64,000 nt of DNA, taken from contig NZ_JGZR01000016.1 of the NCBI RefSeq assembly GCF_000741775.1, positions 124,193-188,192 on the forward strand. Direction: 5' to 3'. Shown here one piece after another: positions 53,915 to 64,000 of this stretch; positions within the stretch are counted from its first letter, which is position 1; each line of letters begins with the position of its first letter. The notes beneath the pieces were generated by a model, which searched no databases, was not told where the DNA came from, and was given only the letters and a program-made list of their open reading frames with translations. Both the position numbers and the translations under genes were made by a program. Source of the DNA: Bifidobacterium subtile (GTDB lineage Bacteria > Actinomycetota > Actinomycetes > Actinomycetales > Bifidobacteriaceae).

Positions 53915-55482
53915 CAGGCCTCGCAAGCATCGCGATGCGCCTGCAGCGCGTGCAGCAGCACTGGGTCCATATCGGTGATGTCGCCGGCGCCGACGGTGAG
54001 AATCACATCGTCATGATGGGCGCGCATCACGATCATCTGCGCCGCCGTATGCATGTCTTCGACTGCGCGAATCCAACCGGTCGGCGGCTCGTGCGGCAGC
54101 TCAGCCGCCGCGCTGACGATGCTGGACGCGCCGATGCCGGGAAAATCCTCCTGCCGTTCGCGGGCCGGATAGATGCCGCTCACGATCACGTCATCGGCCA
54201 AGCTGAGTGCCTCGGCGAACTCATGCGCAAAATATTTGGTGCGTGAAAAAAGATGCGGCTGGAAGAGCACATGGATGCCGGCCTGCGGGTAGCGTCGCCG
54301 CGCCGCCTCAAGCAGCGCCCTGATCTCGGTAGGGTGATGCGCGTAATCATCAATGACGCTGACGCCCTTTTCATAACCGCGCACCTGGAAGCGTCGGGCC
54401 GCCCCGGCGAAATCCAGCACCGAAGCCGCGGCCGCATGCGCTTCCAGCCCCAGCTGCACTGCTGCGAGAATCGCGGCCGACGCATTGCGGGCGTTATGCG
54501 CACCGGGAATGCGCAGCGCGACCGGCACCCGCGTATCCGCGACGCCGTCGAAGGCATCGCCCGGAATGTGCAGCGTGAAGCGCTCCTCGCCGCTGCCGGC
54601 CTCTTCGCGCTCCGCTTCGATTCGGGCGAAGGCGGCTCCGTTGAGCTCCGCCGCAGCCAGCTTGCGCGTGCCGTAGGCGATGGCCCGCGCAGCCACTGAC
54701 GGGTCCAGCGCTTGCAAGATGCCCAGTGCGCCGTCGTCGTCGATGCTGATGATCACGCGGTCGTGCGCATGCCCTGCATATTCGACGAACGCGGCCTGAT
54801 AATGCTCTTCGTCGTGGTAATGATCGAGGTGGTCGGCTTCGGCGTGCGTGATGATCGCAACGTCGGGATGGTATTTGAGGAAGCTGCCGTCGGACTCGTC
54901 GGCCTCCGCCACCAGCACGTCGCCGGACCCGGCGTGTCCGCCGTCCGAAGAGATGCCGTCCGGCCGTTGGATCGAGCCGCCGATCGCATAGCTTGGGTCA
55001 GCCAGCGCACCGGTTCCGGCTGTGACGAGAATATGCGCCAGCAGCGAGCTGGTCGTGGTCTTGCCATGCGCCCCGGCCACTGTCACCGCGCGCTTGCCAT
55101 GCATGAGCAGCGCGAGGATATCGCTGCGATGCACGATGCGCGAGCCTTGTTCGTGCGCTGCGACGATTTCAGGATTATCGCCACGAATCGCGCTGGAATA
55201 CACCACGGTGCGCGCGCCTTCGACATTGGCTGCAGCCTGCCCGATGGCCACTGATATCCCTAACGATTCGAGCCGCTGCGTTTTCGCATTGGCTTCGCGA
55301 TCCGAACCGCCTACTTCCACGCCGCGCGCGTGCAGCATCTCGGCGAGCACGCTCATGCCCGCCCCGCCGATGCCGATGAAATGCATGCGGCCCAGCTGCT
55401 GCACGTCATCGTCAGGCCCGAAGGCCGGGATGGTGGGATCCAGATCGATGGTTCCGCCGTTCGTCATGCTTCCCGGCATCAT
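53914..55482 (-). CDS. murC: UDP-N-acetylmuramate--L-alanine ligase
   Basis: Adds the first amino acid of the peptidoglycan stem. The 522-residue product has the Rossmann start MHFIGIGGAGMSVLAEML, the ATP motif GAHGKTTTSS, and a C-terminal domain with DDYAHHPTEIRA. Two adjacent ATGs (55482 and 55479) follow GAGGAG; the longer frame to 55554 is less likely. Next to murG and overlapping ftsQ. Confidence 0.96.
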   Translation of the reverse strand: MMPGSMTNGGTIDLDPTIPAFGPDDDVQQLGRMHFIGIGGAGMSVLAEMLHARGVEVGGSDREANAKTQRLESLGISVAIGQAAANVEGARTVVYSSAIRGDNPEIVAAHEQGSRIVHRSDILALLMHGKRAVTVAGAHGKTTTSSLLAHILVTAGTGALADPSYAIGGSIQRPDGISSDGGHAGSGDVLVAEADESDGSFLKYHPDVAIITHAEADHLDHYHDEEHYQAAFVEYAGHAHDRVIISIDDDGALGILQALDPSVAARAIAYGTRKLAAAELNGAAFARIEAEREEAGSGEERFTLHIPGDAFDGVADTRVPVALRIPGAHNARNASAAILAAVQLGLEAHAAAASVLDFAGAARRFQVRGYEKGVSVIDDYAHHPTEIRALLEAARRRYPQAGIHVLFQPHLFSRTKYFAHEFAEALSLADDVIVSGIYPARERQEDFPGIGASSIVSAAAELPHEPPTGWIRAVEDMHTAAQMIVMRAHHDDVILTVGAGDITDMDPVLLHALQAHRDACEA

Positions 55483-55668
55483 ATGCTCCTCGCCTTTGCC
55501 CTGTATCGTTTGCTCAGTCGTTTGCTCATTGGTCTCGCCCAAATGCCTTGTCACCGTAAAAACCCTACCTATTATGCCCGCAACAGCCCCCAGATGCTAG
55601 GGGCCGAGGCTGTCGGCGATTGGGCGTCGCGCGATATCGCGCATTGCCGCGCCTCACCGTCTGCGCGT

Positions 55669-56859
55669 TCAACGCCGCCCATGCCGCTGGTCAACCAGTT
55701 CGAGTATCCGACGCGCCATGACCTCGGCGGCATCCCGAATGCCATATGACCAGGCCGCCCGGCCCATGTCGCGCAGACGCTGGGTGTCGGCCAGCAACGG
55801 CGGCAGCTGCGAGGCCACCCATTCCGGCGTGAAGTCGCCATCGGCGATCATAAGGCCGCCGCCCGCCTCGATCACCGGCTGCGCGTTGAAACGCTGCTCG
55901 CCGTTGCCGATCGGAAGCGGGACATACACCGCCGGCAAGCCGATGGCGGCAAGCTCCGAAACCGAGCCGGCGCCGGAGCGGCATATCACCAGATCGGCGC
56001 AGGCGAAAGCCAGATCGATGCGTTCGAGATACTCAGCCATATGATAGTCGCCCTGTCCGGCGTGCGCAGGCCCGAGGTCGTTGATCGGCCCCTCTCCCAC
56101 GCGGGAGACCGCTGTCTGACGAGTCGATTCGATTTTGCCCTTGCCCGTCAGATGGATGACCTGCGCGTGATCGAGCAACGCATCGGCTGATGCAGCCACG
56201 GCATGATTCAGACTGGCTGCGCCCAGCGAGCCGCCGGTCACGACGATCAGCGGCCGTTCGGCGTCAACGCCGAGCTGCTGTGCCGCTTCGGCCCGGGCAG
56301 CGTGCGGATCGGATTCGATGCGCCGGCATAGCGCCGCAATCGCCGGGCGCAGCGGCAGCCCGACGCGCTGCACTTTCGCGTCGTCACGCGTTTTGAGACC
56401 AGTGCCGTCATACGCCGTGCCGATGAAATCAGCCCAGCGCGCGCCGAGTCTATTGGCCATGCCAGCCCGGGCGTTCTGCTCGTGGATCACAATCGGAATG
56501 CCCATGCGATGCGCCGCAGCATAGACCGGCGCCGAGGCGTAGCCGCCGAATCCGGCGACCACCTGAGCCTGACGGCGTGCGAGAATCTCACGCACCCGAC
56601 GTCGCTCATTGCGCCAGCGTCCCGGGAATTGCAGCGCGGCGCGGTTCGGACGGCGCGGGAAGGGCACCTTGTCGATGGTGTCGAGCTCGTAGCCGGCCTG
56701 CGGCACCAGATCGTGCTCCAAGCCCACGGCGGTGCCCACCACGCTTATCGAGGCCTGCGGATCGATTGACCTGATCGCGTCGGCCACGGCCAGCAGGGGG
56801 TTGACATGGCCCGCGGTGCCCCCGCCAGCCAGAACGATGTGTCGTTGTGCGCTATTCAT
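55669..56859 (-). CDS. murG: lipid II synthase (GlcNAc transferase) MurG
   Basis: Transfers GlcNAc from UDP-GlcNAc to lipid I at the inner membrane face. The 396-residue GT28 product has the N-terminal motif [16 protein letters not shown], an [13 protein letters not shown] motif and the donor-site [24 protein letters not shown]. Slightly longer than E. coli MurG. It starts 16 bp after the ftsW stop and is followed by 186 bp to murC that hold no gene. Confidence 0.96.
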   Translation of the reverse strand: MNSAQRHIVLAGGGTAGHVNPLLAVADAIRSIDPQASISVVGTAVGLEHDLVPQAGYELDTIDKVPFPRRPNRAALQFPGRWRNERRRVREILARRQAQVVAGFGGYASAPVYAAAHRMGIPIVIHEQNARAGMANRLGARWADFIGTAYDGTGLKTRDDAKVQRVGLPLRPAIAALCRRIESDPHAARAEAAQQLGVDAERPLIVVTGGSLGAASLNHAVAASADALLDHAQVIHLTGKGKIESTRQTAVSRVGEGPINDLGPAHAGQGDYHMAEYLERIDLAFACADLVICRSGAGSVSELAAIGLPAVYVPLPIGNGEQRFNAQPVIEAGGGLMIADGDFTPEWVASQLPPLLADTQRLRDMGRAAWSYGIRDAAEVMARRILELVDQRHGRR

Positions 56860-56874
56860 AACTTACGAGTCTAG

Positions 56875-58278
56875 TCACGCGTTCAGTGGGGAGGTGCCTG
56901 CACTGATCTGCGGCTGAGCGCGCATCATGCTCGCGCCGACTCCTGCCGCGACCAGGCACATGATGAGCGAGGAGCCGCCTGCCGAGACGAAGGGCAAGGG
57001 CACGCCCATCACCGGCAGCAGCCCGATCACCACCATGATGTTGACCAGTCCCTGCCCCACCAGCCATACCGCGATGCACACCAGGACCATCGAAACATAG
57101 CGTTTCTGCGTCTGCAGCGCCACGCAGATAAGGCACCACCCCACGATGGCGAACAGCACGATCACCATCACCGCGCCAAGGAATCCTGTCTCCTCGCCGA
57201 TAATCGCAAAAATGAAGTCGTTGTGCGCCTCGGGCAGGTAGTTCCACTTCTCTCGCGAATTGCCGATGCCCACGCCAAGCAGTCCGCCGGAGCCCATCGC
57301 ATATTTCGCATGAATGGCCTGATAGCATACATCCGCCACATCGTTGGCCGAGCAGGGCTGGTAGGCCGCCAGAATGCGCTTCATGCGATTGGGGCTGGTG
57401 ACGACGAATGCGGCGATGAATACCACGAGCAGCGCGGCGATGCCGCCGAACCAGCGCAGCGGAAAGCCGCCGACGAGCAGCGCGGCCGCCCCGATGAAGA
57501 CCAGTATCATCGCCGTGCCCAAATCCTTGCCGGCCATGACGGCCAGCAGACACGCCGCGAACATGCCCGAGGGCAGCGCGTATGCCTTCAGCCCTTCTGC
57601 GGCGTACCGGCGTGTCGAAGATTCCATGGCGGTAGGCATCCAGACGCACAGCGCCAGCTTCACCACCTCGGCCGGCTGCATGGTGAACACGCCGGGAATG
57701 CCGATCCATCCCGAGTTGCCGTTCACCGAGACTCCTAGCGGCGTCAAAGTGACCAGCTGGAGCGCAATCGCGAAACAGAGGAAGAGGAAACCGAACCGGC
57801 GGTATGCCGCAACCGGCACATGCATGGCGGCGATGCCCAGCACGAAGCCCAGCACGCAGTAAACGCCTTGCGTTATCGCCTGCTTCCAGGGGGAGACGCC
57901 GAGCGAGATCATCGTGACAGCCGAGCTGGAAAAGACCATGATCACGCCGAAGCACGTCAGGGCGATGACCGCGATGCGAAATCCGTGATAGCACCACAGC
58001 GGATTGCTCAGCGCACGAAAGCCGCTGCCGCCGTACCCCCCGCGCCTGTCGCGGCCCGCGCCGCCGCCGGCATTATCGCCGCCGCGGGAGCCGCCGGTCA
58101 GACGTCGCTCGTCGTCGTACCGTCGCGCCGCCGAACCGCGTGCGGCCGAACCGCTCCCTGATGTTGAACCGTTTCGTCGCGCGGCGGCCTTCCCGACCTT
58201 GTCGGGATTATCGGTTGTGCCGGCCTTGCGTGAGGAAGCGGTGCGGCGGGAGGAGCGGGGGCGTTTACCGTTCGCCAT
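56875..58278 (-). CDS. ftsW: FtsW, SEDS-family lipid II polymerase
   Basis: Glycan-strand polymerase of the septum that pairs with the FtsI transpeptidase. The 467-residue product has a basic, Gly/Arg/Ser-rich leader of about 90 residues, then ten helices. SEDS motifs include [18 protein letters not shown], the [27 protein letters not shown] segment split across two loops, and PFVSAGGSS at the end. It overlaps murD by 14 bp. Confidence 0.95.
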   Translation of the reverse strand: MANGKRPRSSRRTASSRKAGTTDNPDKVGKAAARRNGSTSGSGSAARGSAARRYDDERRLTGGSRGGDNAGGGAGRDRRGGYGGSGFRALSNPLWCYHGFRIAVIALTCFGVIMVFSSSAVTMISLGVSPWKQAITQGVYCVLGFVLGIAAMHVPVAAYRRFGFLFLCFAIALQLVTLTPLGVSVNGNSGWIGIPGVFTMQPAEVVKLALCVWMPTAMESSTRRYAAEGLKAYALPSGMFAACLLAVMAGKDLGTAMILVFIGAAALLVGGFPLRWFGGIAALLVVFIAAFVVTSPNRMKRILAAYQPCSANDVADVCYQAIHAKYAMGSGGLLGVGIGNSREKWNYLPEAHNDFIFAIIGEETGFLGAVMVIVLFAIVGWCLICVALQTQKRYVSMVLVCIAVWLVGQGLVNIMVVIGLLPVMGVPLPFVSAGGSSLIMCLVAAGVGASMMRAQPQISAGTSPLNA

Positions 58279-59758
58279 GGTCCCTCATCCAGCGCCGCGC
58301 CTGCTCCGCGAAGCGCTCGCCTCGATCGGCATACGACACGAACTGGTCCATCGAGGCGCAGGCCGGGGCCATGAGCACCACGTCGCCCGGCTGGGCAAAG
58401 GCTCCGGCCGCATCCACCGCACGATTCATAACCGTGTCCTTGTCCTGCGGGTCAATCACGCTCACCGGGATGTCCGGCGCCTGCGAGCGCAGCGCGTCGA
58501 GCATGGGCTGCTGGTCGACGCCGATGACGACCGCCGCCTTGATCTTCTCGCGCCGGTCGCGTATCAGCCCTTCGAAACGCGAGCCCTTGGCCAGGCCTCC
58601 TGCAATCCATACGACGCTTCCCGCAGCGAAGGCGGCAAGCGAGGCTTCGGCGGCATGGGCGTTGGTCGCCTTCGAGTCGTCGACGAAGCGAATCGCGCCG
58701 GCCGGGGACGTCGCCTCGGCAACTGTTTCGATCCGGTGGCCTCCCGGCGAGAACGCCTGCAGCGCCTCCAGCGCGGTCGGCAGGTCGGCGCCGATGCCGA
58801 GCGCCAAGGCCAGCGCGGCGAGCGCGTCGGCGAGCAGATGGGGATATGGGGAGCCGTCCGGCTCGCACAAGTGCGCGAGCTGCGCGACCGGCGCGACCCG
58901 AATCGCGTCGGCTTTGTTCCCGTCAGCGCCGTCCACATCGACTCGGGACTTGTCGTTGTTGGCTTTGCCATCGCCGGCCAGCCCGCTTCTGTCGACGATC
59001 CAACCCTCGCGGATGCCCAACTGCCCTGCCGCAGGCTCATGCAAAGTGAAGCCCACCTTGCCGCATCCGGGAGCCGTGACGGCCTCATCGGCGAGCTTGG
59101 AAACCCGCTCGTCGTCCGCGTTGAAGACCAGCGCGCGCTTGACGCCACGGAACACCTTCGCCTTGTCGGCCGCATAGTTTTCGATGCCGCCATGCCAGTC
59201 CAAGTGATCGTCGGCGATATTCGTGATGACGGCGCAGTCCAGCGCCAAGGACTCGGTGAAATGCAGCTGGAAGGAGCTCAGCTCGACGCACAGGATGTCG
59301 TTGCCCGGATCGACGGCGGCATGCGAAAGCGCCTTGCCGATGTTGCCGACCGCCGGGGCTTCCTGACCGCACGCCTCGAGCATCGCCGAAACCATCTGCG
59401 TGGTGGTCGTCTTGCCGTTGGTGCCGGTGATGCCGATCCATGGCGCCTCCACGCCCGAGCACTGGTTCGCGGCCCGCAGCCGCCAGGCCAGCTCCACTTC
59501 GCTGTAGATGGCCACGCCGTGCTGCTGGGCCTTGACGAGGAATGGCGTGCGCGGGTTGAAGCCAGGAGAAGTGACCACGATGTCGATCTGATCCCAGTCC
59601 ACATCGTCGAAGGAGCGCAGATCGGCCTCCGGCTTGCGCTCATCCACCGTCAGGATGCGTCCGGCCCGGCCCTGCAGCACGTCGAGGGCGCTGCGCCCGG
59701 AAACGCCTAGGCCTGCGATCAGAACGGTTTTCTCGCTGAGATCTTCCATATTTGTCAT
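58265..59758 (-). CDS. murD: UDP-N-acetylmuramoylalanine--D-glutamate ligase
   Basis: Adds D-glutamate to UDP-MurNAc-L-alanine. The 497-residue product has [12 protein letters not shown] at the start, the P-loop [14 protein letters not shown] and the Mur-ligase motif [13 protein letters not shown] middle stretch (about 235-280) is Asp/Ala/Gly-rich and longer than usual. It overlaps ftsW. Start at 59758 or the ATG at 59749. Confidence 0.96.
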   Translation of the reverse strand: MTNMEDLSEKTVLIAGLGVSGRSALDVLQGRAGRILTVDERKPEADLRSFDDVDWDQIDIVVTSPGFNPRTPFLVKAQQHGVAIYSEVELAWRLRAANQCSGVEAPWIGITGTNGKTTTTQMVSAMLEACGQEAPAVGNIGKALSHAAVDPGNDILCVELSSFQLHFTESLALDCAVITNIADDHLDWHGGIENYAADKAKVFRGVKRALVFNADDERVSKLADEAVTAPGCGKVGFTLHEPAAGQLGIREGWIVDRSGLAGDGKANNDKSRVDVDGADGNKADAIRVAPVAQLAHLCEPDGSPYPHLLADALAALALALGIGADLPTALEALQAFSPGGHRIETVAEATSPAGAIRFVDDSKATNAHAAEASLAAFAAGSVVWIAGGLAKGSRFEGLIRDRREKIKAAVVIGVDQQPMLDALRSQAPDIPVSVIDPQDKDTVMNRAVDAAGAFAQPGDVVLMAPACASMDQFVSYADRGERFAEQARRWMRDHGER

Positions 59759-59844
59759 TCATCCTCTCCGTATCAATCGGCCTTGCGCCCGTTGCCGCGC
59801 AATCGCCGTTGCACCACACAATCGACAGCTTACAATCGGCGCAT

Positions 59845-60948
59845 TCACAGCAGCAGCCCGGAGCGTCCGGCCCAATCGGCGTAGAACGTCATCAGGCCGA
59901 CGAGCACGAACATGAATTCGATCATCCAGAAGCGCACGACGACTTTCGTCTCGCTCCACCCGAGCATCTCGAAGTGGTGATGGATGGGAGCCATTTTGAA
60001 CACGCGCCTGTGGGTGAGCTTGAAGCAGCCGACCTGGATGATGTCGGAGAAGGTCTCGATGACGAACAGGCCGCCGAGGATCACCGCGAGGAACTCGGTG
60101 TGCGTGGCGATGGACATTGCCGCGAACAGCCCGCCGAGCGCCAGCGAGCCGGTGTCTCCCATGAAAATCGTGGCCGGATTGGAGTTGAACCACAGGAATC
60201 CGAAGCAGGCCACCGCCGCGCAGGCCGCGATGATCGACAGGTCCAAAGGGTCGGAGACCGCATAGGCGTACCCCTCATGCCCTGCGCCCTTGAGATGGTA
60301 GCTCTCCCAGAAGGCGATGAACGTGTAGCCGGCGAAGGCGATCATCGAGGATCCCGAAGCCAGCCCGTCCAGCCCGTCGGTGAGATTGACCGCGTTGGTC
60401 CACGCGGTCATCAGGAAATTCGCCCAGATGACGAACAGCACGATGGCGAGCGCATTGCCGGCGAAGGCGAAGCTGAAGAACGGCCGCTCGATGAAGCTCA
60501 TGCCCGCCTGCGCGCTGGGGAAGCCCGACTTGGTGGGCACAAGCAGCGCCAGCACGGCGTAGATCGTGGCGAGAACGAACTGCCCGGCGAACTTCGCGCC
60601 CACGGAAAGCCCGAGGTTCTGCCGTTTGCGCACTTTGGCAAAATCGTCGATGAATCCCAGCGCACCCATCGAGATCATGGCGAAGATCACGAGCAGCGCC
60701 GAACCCGAAGGCGCCTCTCCGGTATGCAGATATCGGTACAGCGCCGAGCTGCCCCAGCCCAGCACGATGGAGGCGATGATCGCCACGCCGCCCATGGTGG
60801 GGGTTCCGCGTTTGACCAGGTGGGACTGCGGCCCGTCCTGGCGGATGTACTGCCCGTAGTGCAGCCGGTGCACCAGACGTATCAGGAGCGGCGTGCCGGT
60901 GATCACGACGACCAGCGACACCACGATTCCCACGATGAGCGAAATCAA
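59845..60948 (-). CDS. mraY: phospho-MurNAc-pentapeptide translocase
   Basis: Makes lipid I from UDP-MurNAc-pentapeptide and undecaprenyl phosphate; ten-helix membrane enzyme of 367 residues. Motifs: GTPTMGG near the start, DDFAK, the Asn/Asp segment NAVNLTDGLDGLASG and IHHHFE. The family N-terminus (M-I-x-L-I) aligns with a TTG at 60948; the longer in-frame ATG at 61026 would overlap murF and add a basic leader, so TTG is preferred. Confidence 0.94.
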   Translation of the reverse strand: MISLIVGIVVSLVVVITGTPLLIRLVHRLHYGQYIRQDGPQSHLVKRGTPTMGGVAIIASIVLGWGSSALYRYLHTGEAPSGSALLVIFAMISMGALGFIDDFAKVRKRQNLGLSVGAKFAGQFVLATIYAVLALLVPTKSGFPSAQAGMSFIERPFFSFAFAGNALAIVLFVIWANFLMTAWTNAVNLTDGLDGLASGSSMIAFAGYTFIAFWESYHLKGAGHEGYAYAVSDPLDLSIIAACAAVACFGFLWFNSNPATIFMGDTGSLALGGLFAAMSIATHTEFLAVILGGLFVIETFSDIIQVGCFKLTHRRVFKMAPIHHHFEMLGWSETKVVVRFWMIEFMFVLVGLMTFYADWAGRSGLLL

Positions 60949-60998
60949 TGTTGCAACCCCACTTCTTCTCCTGCGTTCCTTCTCTGTATATGAACCCG

Positions 60999-62582
60999 TC
61001 AGACCTCGGCGCGAACCGGGGCCCACTGCTCCGCCAGCGCGCTCAGCCCTGAGGCGTGAGAGCCTTTGAGCAGCACGACCGCGCCGCGATGAGCTCGGGC
61101 CAGGTCCATGACTGCGAGCCTGGCGTATTCAGCATTGTGGACCAAGTCTACCGAAACGTGCGCATCAGCCAGCCGCTCGGACTCCTGCGAAGCCCCGTGC
61201 GCAAGCGATGCGGCCAGCGCGTCGAGGTGGGCGTCTCCGCCCACCGCCACGAGCGCGTCGATGCCGCGGCTCGCCGCGTAGGCGCCGATCGACTCATGCA
61301 GCGCCGTTTCCTCGTCTCCCAATTCCAGCATCGCGCCGAGCACGGCGACGCGATAGATCGTGGCGTCGTCGCGCTTCCATGAGCGCAGTCCCTCGATGCC
61401 GGCCTTCATCGAATCAGGGTTGGCATTGAACGAATCGTCTATCAGCGTGAACGCGACGCCTTCGTCGTCGACCCGCGAGACCGCCATGCGGTGCGGGCTG
61501 ACATGCCCGATATCCTGCAGCTCGCGCGCGATGGCGTCGAGCGACATGCCGAAATGCGCCGCGACAGCGGCTGCGGCCAGAGCGTTCATCACATTGTGGC
61601 TTCCGGCGAGGCCCAGATGCACGGTGGCCTGCTGCTCCACCGCAGTCTGCCGCGCCTTGGCCTGCCCGGCGGCATTCGAAGCGTCAGCGCCCCCCACGCG
61701 AACGAGCGTGAACACCGGGCGGCCGAGCTCGTCCGTTTCGATATGCTCTGCCCGGAGCATACCGGGATGCACGTTGCGCGGCTCCTCGCCAAGGCCGAAC
61801 CACAGGATGTCGGCCGGGGCGATGTTGGCCATGGCGCTGACCCGTGAATCGTCGGCGTTGAGCACCGTGGCGCCTTCGGGCAACAGCCCGCGCACGATTT
61901 CGCTTTTCGCTTGGGCAATGCGCTCGACGGAGCCGAATTCGCCCAGATGGGCCGTGCCCACCTTGAGCACCACCGAGATGTCCGGGGGCGCGATCTGCGT
62001 CAGTTTGGCGATTTCGCCGACATGGTTGGCGCCCATCTCCGCGATGAGAAAGCGCGTATCCGCATCCACTTGCAGCGCGGTGATCGGCAGTCCTATCTCG
62101 TTGTTGAACGAGCCGACCGGCGCAACGGTAGGTGCCAGCGAGCCGAGCAAGGCATGCAGCAGGTCCTTGGTCGTGGTCTTGCCCACCGAACCGGTGATGG
62201 CCACGATGGAGAAACCGCCGGACTGTGCGCGGCGGCAGGCAAGATTGTACTTGGCCAGCTCGCCCAGCGCCCTGACGCAGTCCCCGACGACGATCTGAGC
62301 GAGCGCCGCGCCGGGAACCTCATGGTCGACGATTGCGGCGAGAGCGCCGTTGCGCGCGGCCGCGTCAAGAAAGTCATGGCCATCGACCCGCTCGCCGGGG
62401 ATGGCTACGAATAATGAGCCGGGAGCGGCCTGGCGCGAGTCGGTGACGACGGCGGTGACGCCTGTATCGGATGGCGACGCTTCCGCAGCATCCGCTGCGC
62501 CGGCTGCGCCCGATTCGGCCGATGCCGCTGCAATCCGGCCTGACACGGCGTTCGCGACCTCGGCCACAGACATTGTTATCAT
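60999..62582 (-). CDS. murF: UDP-MurNAc-tripeptide--D-Ala-D-Ala ligase
   Basis: Adds D-Ala-D-Ala to complete the pentapeptide. The 527-residue product has an N-terminal domain with VVTDSRQAAPGSLFVAIPG, P-loop ITGSVGKTTTKDLL, MGANHVGEIAKL and IDDSFNANPDSMKAG. Extra Ala-rich residues follow the first 20. The ATG at 62582 follows GGGAGGA. Between the MurE-like gene and mraY. Confidence 0.96.
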   Translation of the reverse strand: MITMSVAEVANAVSGRIAAASAESGAAGAADAAEASPSDTGVTAVVTDSRQAAPGSLFVAIPGERVDGHDFLDAAARNGALAAIVDHEVPGAALAQIVVGDCVRALGELAKYNLACRRAQSGGFSIVAITGSVGKTTTKDLLHALLGSLAPTVAPVGSFNNEIGLPITALQVDADTRFLIAEMGANHVGEIAKLTQIAPPDISVVLKVGTAHLGEFGSVERIAQAKSEIVRGLLPEGATVLNADDSRVSAMANIAPADILWFGLGEEPRNVHPGMLRAEHIETDELGRPVFTLVRVGGADASNAAGQAKARQTAVEQQATVHLGLAGSHNVMNALAAAAVAAHFGMSLDAIARELQDIGHVSPHRMAVSRVDDEGVAFTLIDDSFNANPDSMKAGIEGLRSWKRDDATIYRVAVLGAMLELGDEETALHESIGAYAASRGIDALVAVGGDAHLDALAASLAHGASQESERLADAHVSVDLVHNAEYARLAVMDLARAHRGAVVLLKGSHASGLSALAEQWAPVRAEV

Positions 62583-62616
62583 GATCGTCCTCCCGAAAAA
62601 CCCTTCCTATGCATGT

Positions 62617-63498
62617 CTAGCGCAGTTCCTGCGAGACACGCAGAGCGCTTTTGATATTGCCGCGGCGCACTCCTGCGGCCAGCGTCATGGCGATCGCCAA
62701 CGACAAGCGCCGCTCCGACGCGTCGCGCTGCCCCAGCGCGCTCTGGCTGGCGAGCGCGTCCGACTCCTCTGTGCGCGTGGTCACCTTGAGCTGCTTGGGA
62801 GCTGCGAAACCGTAACGCTGGGCCTGCCGAAGCGCTGCAAGGGACTGCGGCTTCTCCTCATCCACGCAGCCCAGCACATCGACGCCGACCGATTGCAGCG
62901 CATCGGGGCGCAGCGTGCGCTCGTTGAGCGCGACGACTGCCGCAGCAGCGCCATCTTCGCCGCATACGGCCAGCGTGTGCTGCACGTCGAGCACGCCGAT
63001 GGGGTGGCGCAGATCGAGTCGGCGTTCGAGCGAACTGGATCCGGACGCGCTGATCACGCCGACCGGATTGCCGAGCATATGCAGGAAATCGGCCAGTCGT
63101 ATCACATTGGCCTCCACCTCGTCGCCATCTTCGCCGCAGATGGCGAACATGGCGAGCAAGCCTGAGGGCTTCCCCGCGATATCGCTCGCCAGCGCGCCGA
63201 TCTGCCTGGCATCGGGTTCGGCGAACAGCAGCGGAAGCTGCGCGCTGTCCGCCACCTCGCGCATCGCATGCGGCACCAGCGCGGCATATGCGCCACGCGC
63301 CCTGGCCTGCTCAAGCCGTTCCACGTCGACGCTTTTCGAGGGGATGTACAGGCTCCCCGGGCTTATGGAATCCACCTCATCGGCCAGCGCGGTTATCGTC
63401 ACGTCCACGGCGAACGAGGGTTCGAGACCGAAGCCGTAATGGTCCGCAAGGTAACCCAGGGTCATCCGTCTGCCGACGGATTCGCTCACTGCGCTCAT
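62617..63498 (-). CDS. MurE-like pseudoenzyme lacking the ATP site
   Basis: It sits where murE stands in most dcw clusters, between ftsI and murF. The 293-residue product has the Mur-ligase N-terminal fold (DSISPGSLYIPSKSVDVERL, then GAYAALVP) and a following segment ending GKPSGLLAMFAI, as in MurE. Where the P-loop TGTNGKT is expected it reads CGEDGDE (about 121-127), and the C-terminal ligase domain is missing. It cannot be an active ligase. It might bind UDP-MurNAc peptides or the divisome as a scaffold; inferred. Start at 63498 follows GGAAAGG. Confidence 0.72.
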   Translation of the reverse strand: MSAVSESVGRRMTLGYLADHYGFGLEPSFAVDVTITALADEVDSISPGSLYIPSKSVDVERLEQARARGAYAALVPHAMREVADSAQLPLLFAEPDARQIGALASDIAGKPSGLLAMFAICGEDGDEVEANVIRLADFLHMLGNPVGVISASGSSSLERRLDLRHPIGVLDVQHTLAVCGEDGAAAAVVALNERTLRPDALQSVGVDVLGCVDEEKPQSLAALRQAQRYGFAAPKQLKVTTRTEESDALASQSALGQRDASERRLSLAIAMTLAAGVRRGNIKSALRVSQELR

Positions 63499-63523
63499 TG
63501 GATGCACCTTTCCTGTTGCGACT

Positions 63524-64000
63524 TCACCAATCCACTGCAATAGCATTCTTGCGCGGCGCCGAGGTCGGCACTTCGTACTTCTGCATAAGGAATTCACCGA
63601 TCTGCTTGAATACCGGCCCCGAAGTCAGGCCGCCGAAGCTGCCATGCGGGTTCTTCATCACGACGGTGACGACGAAGCGCGGATCGTCGGCCGGGATGAT
63701 GCCCGACCAGTCGCTGATGATCGAGGAGAGCTTGCCGTCCGCGCCCGGCACCTCGGCGGTGCCGCTCTTGGCCGCGACGCGGTACCCGTCCACTCCGGCG
63801 AAAGCCTGGTAGTGGTCGGCCGCGGATTCCATCGCGTCGCTCACTTGGGCGGCCACTTGCTCGTCGACCACGCGGGTGGGCTGGGGCTCGCTCGGCGTCG
63901 AGACGTGGCCATTCGCATCGCTCACCGATTTGATGATCGACTGCTGCTGGCGCACGCCCTTGTTCGCGATCGTAGCGATGGCGTTGGTGAGCTGCAGCGC
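63524..64000 (-). CDS. ftsI: FtsI/PBP transpeptidase, C-terminal part (runs off the window)
   Basis: The last 158 residues of a class B penicillin-binding protein, cross-linking septal peptidoglycan. The KSGTAE motif (third active-site box) is present, followed by VVTVVMKNPHGSFGG and a C-terminal end typical of the family. The 5' part, including the SxxK and SxN motifs, lies beyond the window edge. It is upstream of the MurE-like gene by 25 bp. Confidence 0.92.
   Translation of the reverse strand, partial: ALQLTNAIATIANKGVRQQQSIIKSVSDANGHVSTPSEPQPTRVVDEQVAAQVSDAMESAADHYQAFAGVDGYRVAAKSGTAEVPGADGKLSSIISDWSGIIPADDPRFVVTVVMKNPHGSFGGLTSGPVFKQIGEFLMQKYEVPTSAPRKNAIAVDW

Noticed and set aside
58004-59710. 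Rightward open frame of 568 codons opposite murD and ftsW
   Set aside because: Shadow of two well supported cell-wall genes.

Overview
The window looks like chromosome from a Bifidobacterium or a close relative. It is GC-rich, and it carries a bifidobacterial-type division/cell-wall cluster, a DUF3073 protein beside trpS, PEP carboxylase beside a beta-carbonic anhydrase, glycogen phosphorylase and a sterol-carrier-like protein of actinobacterial type. No rRNA or tRNA gene and no CRISPR array was recognised. Start codons were chosen from Shine-Dalgarno position and family N-termini, so several differ from the longest possible reading frame.

Layout. Positions 1-6 kb hold a rhomboid protease, a one-helix protein and an odd pair of related membrane histidine kinases. 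One kinase has lost its ATPase domain; the other is fused to a receiver and a LuxR-type DNA-binding domain. An exported cysteine-containing protein follows. Positions 6-23.9 kb are mostly metabolic: MFS porter, glgP, an amino-acid ABC importer without its ATPase, a C39-like peptidase, DUF3073, trpS, a ThrE-like exporter, ppc and carbonic anhydrase. Positions 24-30 kb contain an AAA ATPase, a CNNM/CorC-type CBS protein, dps and an SDR. Two large nested-palindrome elements (about 390 bp each, sharing a 26-bp core) sit in the gaps here.

Positions 30.1-38 kb are an island of mobile-element debris and accessory genes. It holds a MobF relaxase tail, a zinc-ribbon gene with a zinc-site ArsR repressor and its operator, a 3'-truncated DprA, an ICE-type membrane protein, a decayed serine recombinase and an HTH protein. 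An AAA ATPase/TPR membrane module follows, bracketed by two copies of a 37-bp palindromic sequence; the TPR gene looks broken. Positions 38-43.3 kb carry a LysR/MFS divergent pair, mazEF, mutM with a large insertion and a one-helix protein.

Positions 43.5-49.4 kb form a thiol-redox/metal island. A YdhK-like lipoprotein sits behind a promoter whose spacer is a CsoR-type operator. Next come a TlpA-like thioredoxin, a CcdA-like electron carrier and a glutaredoxin-like protein in one overlapping operon, a divergent OmpR-type response regulator/kinase pair, and a small His-rich membrane protein. A near-identical TTCAT direct-repeat box lies upstream of both the two-component/redox divergon and the small membrane protein gene, suggesting one regulon.

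Positions 49.6-52.5 kb contain a LysE exporter, a RES/Xre toxin-antitoxin pair and a DUF1828/DUF1829-like protein. From 52.8 kb to the end runs the leftward dcw cluster, read ftsI (partial), a MurE-like pseudoenzyme, murF, mraY, murD, ftsW, murG, murC, ftsQ. ftsZ does not follow ftsQ.
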